From positions 1 through 64,000 of the forward strand of contig NZ_FNRI01000012.1 in NCBI RefSeq assembly GCF_900107675.1: a stretch of DNA of 64,000 nucleotides. Reading direction: 5' to 3'. Under the pieces are notes generated by a model. That model was not told the origin of the DNA. It made no database searches and saw only the letters and a program-made list of their open reading frames with translations. Positions 19,623-28,862 of this stretch are shown here, piece after piece. Each line of letters opens with the position of its first letter. Positions within the stretch are counted from its first letter, which is position 1. The position numbers were made by a program, and so were the translations under genes. Source of the stretch: Alistipes timonensis JC136 (GTDB lineage Bacteria > Bacteroidota > Bacteroidia > Bacteroidales > Rikenellaceae).

Positions 19623-19674
19623 AGTGAATGAATTATATTTGTTATTCTTCGTATTTCCGCTCAGAATCGGGAGG

Positions 19675-19705
19675 CAAAGATACGAAATTATTCCATTCCC
19701 GGCAA
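19675..19705 (-). promoter_or_regulatory. Promoter of tig
   Basis: On the minus strand a TTG (19705-19703) is followed after 20 bases by TATCTTTG (19682-19675), matching the Bacteroidota -33/-7 pattern, 52 bases before the tig ATG. Confidence 0.65.
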
Positions 19706-19745
19706 GACATTATTCGTATAATACGGTGAAATTATGATATATGGT

Positions 19746-19857
19746 CTGCTTTTCGTACCTTCGGGGTCGTAACGACCCTCATTATCTGTCGGGAGGTTTT
19801 GCCGAACCGCACAGCATTCAGTTTTGAACTCATCCAACTTTTTCGTACCTTTGTAAG
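19746..19857 (+). repeat. Promoter-bearing repeat, copy A
   Basis: About 110 bases shared with 45296-45415. The best block (about 19794-19857) contains CCGCACAGCATTCAGTTTTG and ends in TTTTTCGTACCTTTGTAAGC. It carries a promoter: TTTG at 19823-19826, 19 bases, TACCTTTG at 19846-19853. An upstream module has TACCTTCG (19756-19763) followed by the hairpin GGGTCG-TAA-CGACCC (19764-19778). The equivalent hairpin in the other copy has different bases that still pair. Confidence 0.65.
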
Positions 19858-19875
19858 CTATATTTGTCCCGAGCG

Positions 19876-20691
19876 ATGAAAACGATCTTCATATCCCTGC
19901 TTTCCCTGCTGCTGCTCCCGGCGTGCGGCGGCTCCGCGGCGCGTTCCAAACGCCCGGCGCAAACGACACCGGCAGCCGCGCATGCGCAGCCCAAAACATA
20001 CACCTACCGCATCGTGGCGACCTATCCCCACTCGACGGCGGCCTACACCCAAGGGCTGTACTACGACGGCGGACTGCTGTGGGAGGGAACGGGACAGCAC
20101 GGCGAATCGCGGGTGCAGACCATAGACCTCACGACGGGTAAGACCAATGTGCTGGCGCGCCTGCCCCGTTCGGAATTCGGCGAGGGCATCGCCCGCGTGG
20201 GCGACGAACTCTTCCAGCTCACCTGGCAGTCCAATACGGCACACGTATATTCGCTGGAGGACGGAAAGTTACGAAAAATCCGCGACCACCGCTATCCGGG
20301 CGAAGGCTGGGGTCTCACGACCGACGGCGAGAAGCTCTACATGTCGGACGGCACGGCCACGATCTACACGGTGAATCCCGCGACGTTCCGCCGCGAGAAG
20401 CGCGTGACGGTGACCTTTCAGGGGACTCCGGTCAACTACCTCAACGAGTTGGAGTGGATCGGGGACAGGATATGGGCCAACGTCTACACCACCGACCAGA
20501 TCGTGATCGTCGACCCCGCGACGGGCATCGTGGAGGGCGTCGTGGACCTGACGGGCATCCTGCCCGAAGAGGAGGTCGCTCCGACGACCGACGTACTGAA
20601 CGGCATCGCCTACGACGACGCCGGGAAGCGGATCTTCGTGACGGGCAAGAACTGGCCGAAACTCTACGAAATAGAAATAATCGAGCAATAA
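19876..20691 (+). CDS. Glutaminyl-peptide cyclotransferase-like lipoprotein
   Basis: A 271-residue lipoprotein (lipobox LPAC, Cys17) followed by a Pro/Ala-rich linker and a five-bladed beta-propeller of the plant-type glutamine cyclotransferase family. Typical blocks are YPHSTAAYTQGLYYDGGLLWEGTG, EGWGLTTDGEKLYMSDGT and NELEWIGDRIWANVY. The family converts N-terminal Gln to pyroglutamate, here presumably on exported proteins. The ATG at 19876 is preferred to an in-frame TTG at 19864. A strong promoter inside a repeat lies just upstream. Its stop codon directly abuts the metH start, so the three genes to metF are likely co-transcribed, though no functional link is obvious. Confidence 0.88.
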   Translation: MKTIFISLLSLLLLPACGGSAARSKRPAQTTPAAAHAQPKTYTYRIVATYPHSTAAYTQGLYYDGGLLWEGTGQHGESRVQTIDLTTGKTNVLARLPRSEFGEGIARVGDELFQLTWQSNTAHVYSLEDGKLRKIRDHRYPGEGWGLTTDGEKLYMSDGTATIYTVNPATFRREKRVTVTFQGTPVNYLNELEWIGDRIWANVYTTDQIVIVDPATGIVEGVVDLTGILPEEEVAPTTDVLNGIAYDDAGKRIFVTGKNWPKLYEIEIIEQ

Positions 20692-23600
20692 ATGGCAACG
20701 ACGCTATACGAACAACTGGAAAAACGCATTCTGCTGCTCGACGGCGGCTTCGGGACAATGGTCCAGGGCTACGGACTGCAGGAGGAGGATTACCGCGGCG
20801 AACGCTTCGGCGACTGGCCGGTGCAACTGAAAGGGTGCAACGACCTGCTCGTGCTGACGCGCCCCGATGTAGTGCGCGAAATCCACGAAAAATACCTGCA
20901 GGCGGGAGCCGACATCATCGAGACCGACTCGTTCAACGCCAACGCCGTGTCGCTGGCCGACTACCGCATGGAGGGGCTGGCTTATGAAATGGCGAAAGCC
21001 GCGGCCGAAACGGCCCGCCGTGCGGCGGATGAATTCACGGCCCGCAACCCGCAGAAACCCCGCTTCGTGGCGGGCTCGATGGGTCCCACGAACCGCACGG
21101 CTTCGATGTCGGCCGACGTGGCGAATCCCGCGGCCCGCGAAGTGACCTTCGCGCAGTTGGCCGAAGCCTATTCGGACCAGGCGCGGGGCCTCATGGACGG
21201 CGGCGCGGACATCCTGCTGGTCGAAACGGTCTTCGACACGCTCAACGCCAAGGCGGCCCTCTACGCCATCGACACGCTCTGCGCGGAGCTGGGCCGCGCG
21301 ATCCCCGTGATGGTTTCGGGAACGCTCGCCGACGCCAGCGGCCGCACCCTCTCGGGACAGACCGTCGAGGCATTCGCCGCCTCGGTGTCGCATGCAAACT
21401 TGTTGTCCATAGGTCTCAACTGCGCCTACGGAGCCCGGCAGCTCTTGCCCTACCTCGAACGGCTGGCGGCAGCGGCCGAAACACGCATTTCGGCACACCC
21501 CAACGCCGGGCTTCCCAACGTGATGGGCGGCTACGACGAGACGCCCGAAATGTTCGCCGCGGATGTCGGCGAGTACCTGCGGCGCGGAGTGGTCAACATC
21601 GTGGGCGGATGCTGCGGCACCACCCCCGCACACATTTTCGAACTGTCGAAGATCGCCGGGCAATACGCCCCGCGGCCCCTTCCCAAACCCCGCCATACGA
21701 CGGTGCTGAGCGGTCTGGAGCCGCTGCGGATCGTCCCCGAAGCCAACTTCATCAACATCGGCGAGCGCACGAACGTCGCCGGGTCGGCCAAATTCGCCCG
21801 GCTGATCCGCGAGGGAAATTACGAGGAGGCCCTTTCGGTGGCCCGGGCACAGGTCGACGCCGGGGCGCAGATCGTCGACGTCTGCATGGACGACGGGCTG
21901 ATCGACGGCCCCGCGGCGATGCGCACGTTCCTCAACCTGATGGCCTCGGAACCCGAGATCGCCCGCGTGCCGGTGATGATCGACTCGTCGAAATGGGAGG
22001 TGCTCGCGGCCGGGCTCGAAGTGACGCAGGGCAAATCCGTCGTCAACTCCATCTCGCTCAAAGAGGGCGAAGCGGAGTTCCTGCGCCGGGCCGGGGAGAT
22101 TCACCGCTTCGGCGCGGCCACCGTGGTGATGCTCTTCGACGAGCGGGGACAGGCCGACACCTTCGAACGAAAGACCGAGGTGGCGGCGCGAGCCTACAAA
22201 CTGCTGACCGACAACGGATTTCCGGCGGAAGATATTATTTTCGACCCCAACGTGCTGGCCGTGGCGACGGGCATTCCCGAACACGACGGCTACGCCAAAG
22301 CCTTTATCGACGCCACGCGCTGGATCAAAGCGAACCTGCCCCATGCGAAGGTCTCGGGCGGCGTGTCGAACCTCTCGTTCGCCTTCCGCGGCAACAACGC
22401 CGTACGCGAGGCGATGCACTCGGCGTTCCTCTACCACGCCATCCGCGCGGGGATGGACATGGGCATCGTCAACCCGCAGTTAGTCCGCGTATACAGCGAG
22501 ATCGAGCCCGAACTGCTCGAACGGATCGAGGATGTGATTCTTTGCCGCCGGGCCGACGCCGCCGAGCGGCTCACGGAATATGCCCAGGAGGTACGGCAGA
22601 CGGCCGAAACAGCACCGCAGGCCCCCGACGCATGGCGCACGGGGACGCTCGGGGAACGCATCGGCTACGCGATGCTCAAAGGCGTGACGGATTACATCGA
22701 GCAGGATGCGCTGGAGGGTTACGAGACGCTGGGCAGTCCGATGGCCGTAATCGACACCCTGCTGATGCCGGCGATGGAGCGGGTCGGAACGCTGTTCGGC
22801 GAAGGCAAGATGTTCCTGCCCCAGGTCGTGAAAACCGCCCGCGTGATGAAGCGCGCCGTGGCGGCCCTGACGCCCTACATCGAACAGGGCTCGGACAGCG
22901 CTGCACACAACGCCGGAAAGGTGCTGATCGCCACCGTGAAAGGCGACGTGCACGACATCGGCAAGAATATCGTGGCGGTCGTGATGGCCTGCAACGGATA
23001 TGAAATCAATGACCTGGGTGTCATGGTCGAATCGGAGCGCATCGTCGACGAAGCGGTGGCATGGGGTGCGCAGAGCATCTGCCTGAGCGGCCTGATTACG
23101 CCGTCGCTCGACGAAATGGCCCACGTCTGCGCGGAGCTGGAGCGCCGCGGGCTGCGCATTCCGGTCATCATCGGCGGCGCGACGACCTCCGACCTCCATA
23201 CGGCCGTGAAGATCGCCCCGGTCTATTCGGGAGCGGTGATCCACTCCGCGAACGCCAGCCGCAACAGCCAGATTCTCGCGCAGCTGTTGGGTCCCGACGG
23301 CGACCTCTACACCGACAAAATAAAGGCCGACCAGCAGGCGATGCGCGAAGACTATGCCCGCCAGCTGCGGATACGCGACCTCGTGCCGCTGGCCGAGGCG
23401 CGCAAAAACCGGAGCACCGCACCGCACGAACCCGTAAAACCGCTCCATCCGGGGCGCATGGTCTTCCCGGATTTCGACGTGGCCGACGCCGAGCCGTTCA
23501 TCGACTGGAACTTCTTCTTCCCGGCGTGGGGGCTCAAAGGGCGCTATCCCGAGATACTGGACCATCCCGAACGGGGCGCCGAGGCCCGCAAGGTCTTCGA

Positions 23601-24303
23601 CGACGCGCAGGCATTGCTGGCGCGCATCCGCGACGAACGGCTGCTGACCCTGCAGGGCGTCGTGGGCATCTTCCCGGCACGCTCCGAGGGCGACGACATC
23701 TGGGTGACGGACGCCAAGGGGCGCGAAAAACGCTTCCCGATGCTCCGCAACCAGACACGCGGGCAGGAGAACCGCTCGCTGGCCGATTTCATCGCCCCGG
23801 CCGACGACTGGATCGGCTGTTTCGCCGTAACGGCCGGCATCGGGCTGAAAGAGCTCACGGAGAAATTCCGCACCGGAGGCGACGACTATTCGGCAATCAT
23901 GGCCAAACTGCTGGCCGACCGGCTGACGGAGGCTTTCGCCGAGGCAGTGCACACCTTCGTACGCCGGCAGATGTGGGGCTACGAGACGGGCGAACCGCCC
24001 GCCCCGAAGCAGGTCGTCCGCGGCGAGTACCGCGGCCGCCGCATGGCTTTCGGCTACCCGGCAACGCCCGACCACTCGCTCAAACGCGAGGCCTTCGACC
24101 TGCTGGCCGCCGAGGTGACGACCGGCATGCGGCTGACCGAAAACTGGATGATCGACCCCGGCGAAGCGCTGTGCGGCCTGATGCTGGCCGACGCTGACTA
24201 CTTCTCGGTCGGAACCGTCGACGCGCAGCAGTTGGAAGAGTACGCCGACCGCCGCGGGATGGAGGCCGAAACCGTCAAAAAGATTATACCGAACAACGTA
24301 TGA
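20692..24303 (+). CDS. metH: Cobalamin-dependent methionine synthase
   Basis: A complete 1203-residue enzyme that transfers a methyl group from 5-methyltetrahydrofolate to homocysteine through cobalamin. Domains in order: homocysteine-binding barrel (about 1-325) with zinc ligands C244, C307 and C308 (GGCCGTTP); folate-binding barrel (about 350-620); cobalamin module (about 650-890) with the ligand motif DVHDIG (H754); and the SAM-binding reactivation domain (about 920-1195) with the GYPATPDHSLK block. All four modules are present, so it should be self-sufficient apart from a reductant. It overlaps metF by four bases (ATGA). No cobalamin riboswitch precedes it. Confidence 0.97.
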   Translation: MATTLYEQLEKRILLLDGGFGTMVQGYGLQEEDYRGERFGDWPVQLKGCNDLLVLTRPDVVREIHEKYLQAGADIIETDSFNANAVSLADYRMEGLAYEMAKAAAETARRAADEFTARNPQKPRFVAGSMGPTNRTASMSADVANPAAREVTFAQLAEAYSDQARGLMDGGADILLVETVFDTLNAKAALYAIDTLCAELGRAIPVMVSGTLADASGRTLSGQTVEAFAASVSHANLLSIGLNCAYGARQLLPYLERLAAAAETRISAHPNAGLPNVMGGYDETPEMFAADVGEYLRRGVVNIVGGCCGTTPAHIFELSKIAGQYAPRPLPKPRHTTVLSGLEPLRIVPEANFINIGERTNVAGSAKFARLIREGNYEEALSVARAQVDAGAQIVDVCMDDGLIDGPAAMRTFLNLMASEPEIARVPVMIDSSKWEVLAAGLEVTQGKSVVNSISLKEGEAEFLRRAGEIHRFGAATVVMLFDERGQADTFERKTEVAARAYKLLTDNGFPAEDIIFDPNVLAVATGIPEHDGYAKAFIDATRWIKANLPHAKVSGGVSNLSFAFRGNNAVREAMHSAFLYHAIRAGMDMGIVNPQLVRVYSEIEPELLERIEDVILCRRADAAERLTEYAQEVRQTAETAPQAPDAWRTGTLGERIGYAMLKGVTDYIEQDALEGYETLGSPMAVIDTLLMPAMERVGTLFGEGKMFLPQVVKTARVMKRAVAALTPYIEQGSDSAAHNAGKVLIATVKGDVHDIGKNIVAVVMACNGYEINDLGVMVESERIVDEAVAWGAQSICLSGLITPSLDEMAHVCAELERRGLRIPVIIGGATTSDLHTAVKIAPVYSGAVIHSANASRNSQILAQLLGPDGDLYTDKIKADQQAMREDYARQLRIRDLVPLAEARKNRSTAPHEPVKPLHPGRMVFPDFDVADAEPFIDWNFFFPAWGLKGRYPEILDHPERGAEARKVFDDAQALLARIRDERLLTLQGVVGIFPARSEGDDIWVTDAKGREKRFPMLRNQTRGQENRSLADFIAPADDWIGCFAVTAGIGLKELTEKFRTGGDDYSAIMAKLLADRLTEAFAEAVHTFVRRQMWGYETGEPPAPKQVVRGEYRGRRMAFGYPATPDHSLKREAFDLLAAEVTTGMRLTENWMIDPGEALCGLMLADADYFSVGTVDAQQLEEYADRRGMEAETVKKIIPNNV

Positions 24304-25256
24304 ACGTCGTAGATATCATCAACGAAGCGGTCGCCGCCGGGCGCACCCGCTTTGCTTTCGAACTGCTGCCGCCGCTCAAAGGGGACGGCATGCAGAAGAT
24401 ATTCGCCGCCGTGGAGCCGCTGATGGCCCTCGACCCGGCTTACGTCAACATCACGTTCCACCGCGAGGGGATCAAAGAGACCGAGCGCGAGGACGGCAGC
24501 ATCGAATGGCACGTCGTGCGGCGCCGTCCCGGGACGGTCGGCATCTCGGCGGCTATCCAGCACCGGTACGGCGTGGAGGTGGTTCCGCACCTGATCTGCG
24601 GCGGGCTGTCGAAGTACGACATCGAGGACACGCTCATCGACATGGACTTCCTCGGGCTGCACAACGTGCTGGCGCTGCGCGGCGACAAGTCGCAGAACGA
24701 AAAACGCTTCATGCCCCACCCCCAGGGACACGCACACGCCGTGGACCTCGTGCGCCAGATCGCGGACATGAACCGCGGAAAATTCATCGACGGCGAGGTC
24801 GAGGAGTGCCACCATTCGAAATTCTCGATCGGCGTGGCGGGCTATCCCGAGGTGCACGCCGAGGCCCGCGACATCACCTCGGACATCGTCCGCCTGAAGG
24901 CCAAGATCGACGCCGGGGCCGAATACGTCGTGACGCAGATGTTCTTCGACAACTGCAAATACTTCGACTTCGTGCGCCGCTGCCGCGAGGCGGGGATCGA
25001 CGTGCCGATCATCCCCGGCATCAAACCCATCTCGACACTCCGCCACCTGGAAATCCTGCCCGAGACGTTCGGCGTGGAGCTGCCCGAAGAGCTGGTGCGC
25101 GAGGCAAAGGCGCATCCGGACGACGTGCGCGAAGTGGGTACCGAATGGGCCATCGCCCAGAGCCGCGAACTGATGGCCGCGGGCGTGCCCGTCCTGCATT
25201 ACTACACGATGAGCCGCACGACGAACATACAGAAAATCGTCAACACGATTTTCTAA
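24300..25256 (+). CDS. metF: 5,10-methylenetetrahydrofolate reductase
   Basis: A 318-residue flavoenzyme that makes 5-methyltetrahydrofolate, the methyl donor for the MetH encoded directly upstream with a 4-base overlap. It is a TIM barrel with FELLPPLKGDG near residue 19 (catalytic Glu region), VNITFHRE, a LALRGD block, and the flavin/folate motif YVVTQMFFDN near 217. Length and motifs are standard. The pairing with metH makes a compact methyl-cycle operon. The next gene is separated by a MITE-like repeat, so the operon probably ends here. Confidence 0.96.
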   Translation: MNVVDIINEAVAAGRTRFAFELLPPLKGDGMQKIFAAVEPLMALDPAYVNITFHREGIKETEREDGSIEWHVVRRRPGTVGISAAIQHRYGVEVVPHLICGGLSKYDIEDTLIDMDFLGLHNVLALRGDKSQNEKRFMPHPQGHAHAVDLVRQIADMNRGKFIDGEVEECHHSKFSIGVAGYPEVHAEARDITSDIVRLKAKIDAGAEYVVTQMFFDNCKYFDFVRRCREAGIDVPIIPGIKPISTLRHLEILPETFGVELPEELVREAKAHPDDVREVGTEWAIAQSRELMAAGVPVLHYYTMSRTTNIQKIVNTIF

Positions 25257-25277
25257 TTAAAAATGAAAAATCGAGTA

Positions 25278-25418
25278 ATGAATAATTTTTTTCGTCATTC
25301 CGAGCGAACGCATGTGAGCGTGGGAATCTGCGCAGGCCCCGCGGCCATACGACTTGTCAGCCGATTGCCGCGGCATCTGCGATGCCTCGCAATGACGGGG
25401 TATTTCTTAATTATTCAT
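25278..25418. mobile_element. MITE-like palindromic intergenic element
   Basis: A 141-base element bounded by ATGAATAATT and its inverted copy AATTATTCAT, with an inner inverted pair CGTCATT (25293) and AATGACG (25391). The start CGTCATTCCGAGCG resembles a non-coding repeat type often seen between genes in Bacteroidota. It carries no ORF and fills most of the 183-base gap between metF and the amidohydrolase. Confidence 0.55.
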
Positions 25419-25439
25419 GGTTAATTATCAATTAAAAAA

Positions 25440-26552
25440 ATGAATCCTGTCGAATTTCGGCGTCACCTGCATGCGCATCCCGAACTCTCGTTCCGGGAGC
25501 ACGGCACGGCGGCATTTATCGAACAGCAGCTCACGGAGCTGGGCATCGAACACCGCCGGATCGCGTCCACCGGCGTACTGGCCCGCATCGAGGGCCGCAA
25601 GACGCCCGCCGGCGACCGGCGCGCCGTCGTCCTGCGCGCCGACACCGACGCCCTGCCCATCGCCGAGCAGAACGCCTGCGAATGGCGGTCGCAGAACGAG
25701 GGCGTGATGCACGCCTGCGGCCACGACATGCACGCCGCCGTGCTGTTCGGGGTCCTGAAAGAGTTCGCCGCGGCGCCCGATTTCCGGGGCACGCTCTTCG
25801 GGCTGTTCCAGCCGGGCGAGGAGTGCAATCCCGGCGGAGCGTCGCTGGTGCTGGCCGAAAAACCGTTCGACGGATACGACGTGCGGGCTGTGGCGGGCGA
25901 GCACGTCGAACCGCAACTGGAGGTCGGGACTCTCGGGTTCCGGGCCGGAAAATACATGGCCGCAAGCGACGAACTGCGTTTCCGCATACACGGCACGGGC
26001 GGTCACGGGGCCATGCGCCGACAACTCAAAGACCCCGTGGCGGCGGGCGCCGAACTGCTGACGCGTCTCATCGCGCTCAACGGCGAGGAGTGCGTGCTGT
26101 CGATCGGCCGCGTGGAGGCCGGCGGGGCGACGAACATCGTGCCCGACGAGGTGTACATGGAGGGAACGCTGCGCACGTTCGACGAGCGGGAGCGCGAGAT
26201 CATCCACCGCCGCATCGGGATCATCGCGGCGGACATCGACAAACGCCACGGCGTGCAGACCGACGTGGAGATCGGCCGCGGCTATCCCTGCGTGGTGAAC
26301 GACGAAACGCTGGTCAAAAAGGCCGTCGCGCTGGCCCGGGCCGAAGGGCTCGGGGTGGAGATGCTGCCGCTGCGGACCACGGCCGAGGATTTCGGATTCT
26401 ACTGCAAACAATATCCGTCGCTGTTCTACCGGCTGGGCGTGGGCGCCGCGGCCGGACGGCCCCATACGGCGACGTTCTCACCCGACGAAGGGGCCTTGGA
26501 CGTGGGCATCGGCTTCATGCGCCGACTGGCCCTGCAAATTTTGGAAAAATAA
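25440..26552 (+). CDS. M20-family amidohydrolase (hippurate/N-acyl amino acid hydrolase type)
   Basis: A 370-residue metal-dependent amidohydrolase that removes acyl groups from N-acyl amino acids or related amides. Metal ligands are visible: HACGHD (91-96), GEECNPGG (E127-E128), and HTATFSPDE near the C-terminus. RADTDALPI (66-74) is the conserved Asp loop. The insert dimerisation domain (about 165-280) has the HGTGGHGAMR motif. There is no signal peptide, so it is cytosolic. Its stop overlaps the rnr start by one base (TAATG). The exact substrate is open; annotations as hippurate hydrolase or IAA-amino acid hydrolase would not be more than guesses. Confidence 0.92.
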   Translation: MNPVEFRRHLHAHPELSFREHGTAAFIEQQLTELGIEHRRIASTGVLARIEGRKTPAGDRRAVVLRADTDALPIAEQNACEWRSQNEGVMHACGHDMHAAVLFGVLKEFAAAPDFRGTLFGLFQPGEECNPGGASLVLAEKPFDGYDVRAVAGEHVEPQLEVGTLGFRAGKYMAASDELRFRIHGTGGHGAMRRQLKDPVAAGAELLTRLIALNGEECVLSIGRVEAGGATNIVPDEVYMEGTLRTFDEREREIIHRRIGIIAADIDKRHGVQTDVEIGRGYPCVVNDETLVKKAVALARAEGLGVEMLPLRTTAEDFGFYCKQYPSLFYRLGVGAAAGRPHTATFSPDEGALDVGIGFMRRLALQILEK

Positions 26553-28792
26553 TGAAAAAACAAAACCAACGCTCCGGAAAAGGAGCCCGGAAAACGGACC
26601 GCACATCGGTGATACTGAGCCTGCTCCGTGAATTTCCCAACAATAAATTCTCGCTGAAGCACCTGGCTTCAGCATCGGGAGGCGCCACGAAAGAGGGACG
26701 CCGCGAAACGCTCGAAATTCTCGACCGGCTCTTCGAAGAGGGCATCGTCGAGGAGTGCGCCCGCGAAAAATACCGCCTCACCCAGAACCACCTGCCCCAC
26801 TACGAGGGTGTGGCCGACATGGCCCCCTCGGGTTCGGTCTACGTGAAGGTCGAGGGGCTCGAGGCCGACATATTCGTCAACCAGCGCAACGCGGCGAACG
26901 CCCTGAACGGCGACCGTGTGGAGGTCGTGGTGATGCACCGCGGCCGCAACGGGCAGATGGAGGGCGAAATCACCAAAATCATCGAGCGCAACCGCAAGCC
27001 CTATGTGGGCGTGGCCGAGGTGGGACTCCACCAGATCTTCGTCCGGGCCGACTCGCGCCGCATGCCCATGGACATCTACCTCTCGAAGCGCACGTGGCCC
27101 GATGTCAGGGACGGCGAAAAGGTCGTGGTCCGCATCGTCGACTGGCAGCCCGGGAGCAAGAGCCCCGTGGGCGAACTGGTCGAGCGGCTGGGCATGGCCG
27201 GCAACAACGATACGGAGATGCATGCCATCCTCGCGGAGTACGAACTGCCCTACCGTTTCGAACCCGAGATCGAAGAGGCCGCCGAGGCCATCGACGCCCG
27301 GGTGACGGGCAGGGAGATCGCCGAACGGCGCGACTTCCGGCAGGTCACCACGTTCACGGTGGACCCGGCCGACGCCAAGGACTTCGACGACGCGCTGTCG
27401 GTGCGCAAAATAAAGGACGGCGTATGGGAGATCGGCGTGCACATCGCCGACGTGACCCATTACGTGCGGCCCCATTCGGTGATCGACGACGAAGCCGTGG
27501 AACGCGGCACGTCGGTCTATCTGGTGGACCGCACCGTGCCGATGCTCCCCGAGCGGCTCTCGAACGAACTCTGCTCGCTGCGTCCCCATGAAACGAGCCT
27601 CTGCTTCTCGGCGGTCTTCACCCTCAACGAAAACCTCGACATCCTCGAGGAGTGGTTCGGCCGCACGGTCATTCACTCCGACCGCCGGTTCACCTACGCC
27701 GAGGCGCAGGAGATTATCGAGACGGGACGCGGGGACTACGCCGAAGAGGTGCTGACCCTCAACCGGCTGGCACAAGCGCTGCGGGCGGAGCGGTTCAAAA
27801 ACGGTGCGATCTCGTTCGACCGCGAGGAGGTGAAATTCCGCCTCGACGAGAACGGCAAACCCCTGGGCGTCTATTTCAAAGAGCAGAAGGAATCGAACCA
27901 GATGATCGAGGAGTTCATGCTGCTGGCCAACCGCCGCGTGGCTGAATTCTGCGGCAAACGCAGGACCGAGAGCGGCCGCACTGCGGAGCGCACGATGGTT
28001 TACCGCGTGCACGACTCCCCGAGCGAGGAGAAACTCGACCGCTTCCGCCAGTTCATCCTCCGCTTCGGGCATATCTTCAAAGCCACGAAGGGCCGCGCCG
28101 TGGCCAAGGAGATGAACAAACTCTTCAAACAGATCAAAGGCACCACCGAGGAAAACGCCGTCTCGACGATGGCCGTTCGCTCGATGGCCAAGGCCTACTA
28201 TACGACCGACAACATCGGCCACTACGGACTGGCCTTTCCTTACTACACGCACTTCACCTCGCCCATCCGCCGCTATCCCGACATGATGGTCCACCGCCTG
28301 CTGGCGCGATACCTCGCGGGCGGCAAGTCGGCTGACAAGACCGAGCTGGAAGACCTCTGCGCACGGGCTTCGGACCGCGAGGTGGTGGCCGCCGAGGCCG
28401 AACGCGCCTCGATCAAATACAAGATGGTCGAATTCATGAAGGAGCACATCGGCGAGGAGTTCGAGGGGCACATCTCGGGTCTCACGGAGTGGGGCGTCTA
28501 CGTGGAACTGGACGAAACCCACATCGAGGGCATGTCGTTCCTGCGGGACATCGAGGGCGATTTCTTCCAGTTCGACGAACAACTGTACGAGATCATCGGC
28601 CGCTCGACGGGCATTCGCCTGACGCTGGGCAGTCCGGTGCGTATCCGCGTGAAGCGCGCCAACCTGCAAAAACGTCAGCTCGACTTCGAGGTGCTGCTGC
28701 CCAAAGCCGCCGCACGACGCGCCGCCGCGTCGTCCGAAAGCCGCGGCAAAGGCCCCAAGGTCCGCACATCGTCGCGCCGCAAGGGAAAGTAA
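26552..28792 (+). CDS. rnr: Ribonuclease R
   Basis: A 746-residue processive 3'-5' exoribonuclease that degrades structured RNA. The start at 26552 is chosen because it gives the usual basic N-terminus MKKQNQRSGKGARK and overlaps the previous stop by one base; the longer open frame upstream is shadow of the amidohydrolase gene. Domains: winged helix (about 16-80), two cold-shock OB folds (about 85-230), the RNB domain from about 255 with catalytic Asp cluster DPADAKDFDD (271-280), and an S1 domain (about 655-735) with a basic tail SSRRKGK. A UUCG-loop terminator follows. Confidence 0.97.
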   Translation: MKKQNQRSGKGARKTDRTSVILSLLREFPNNKFSLKHLASASGGATKEGRRETLEILDRLFEEGIVEECAREKYRLTQNHLPHYEGVADMAPSGSVYVKVEGLEADIFVNQRNAANALNGDRVEVVVMHRGRNGQMEGEITKIIERNRKPYVGVAEVGLHQIFVRADSRRMPMDIYLSKRTWPDVRDGEKVVVRIVDWQPGSKSPVGELVERLGMAGNNDTEMHAILAEYELPYRFEPEIEEAAEAIDARVTGREIAERRDFRQVTTFTVDPADAKDFDDALSVRKIKDGVWEIGVHIADVTHYVRPHSVIDDEAVERGTSVYLVDRTVPMLPERLSNELCSLRPHETSLCFSAVFTLNENLDILEEWFGRTVIHSDRRFTYAEAQEIIETGRGDYAEEVLTLNRLAQALRAERFKNGAISFDREEVKFRLDENGKPLGVYFKEQKESNQMIEEFMLLANRRVAEFCGKRRTESGRTAERTMVYRVHDSPSEEKLDRFRQFILRFGHIFKATKGRAVAKEMNKLFKQIKGTTEENAVSTMAVRSMAKAYYTTDNIGHYGLAFPYYTHFTSPIRRYPDMMVHRLLARYLAGGKSADKTELEDLCARASDREVVAAEAERASIKYKMVEFMKEHIGEEFEGHISGLTEWGVYVELDETHIEGMSFLRDIEGDFFQFDEQLYEIIGRSTGIRLTLGSPVRIRVKRANLQKRQLDFEVLLPKAAARRAAASSESRGKGPKVRTSSRRKGK

Positions 28793-28808
28793 TCCAATAC
28801 ACCGTGTA

Positions 28809-28846
28809 TGCAAAAAGGGAAGCCCTTCGGGCTTCCCTTTTTGCAT
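28809..28846. terminator. Terminator shared by rnr and the ATPase operon
   Basis: AAGGGAAGCCC, loop TTCG, GGGCTTCCC and then TTTTTGC, with a matching A run on the other side, so it works in both directions. It lies between the converging rnr and atpK genes. Confidence 0.92.
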
Positions 28847-28862
28847 GCGGGCGTTCCCCTTC

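Noticed and set aside
20440..20691. Cobalamin riboswitch before metH
   Set aside because: metH starts directly at the previous stop codon, and the sequence before it is coding for the cyclase; no riboswitch motif is seen.
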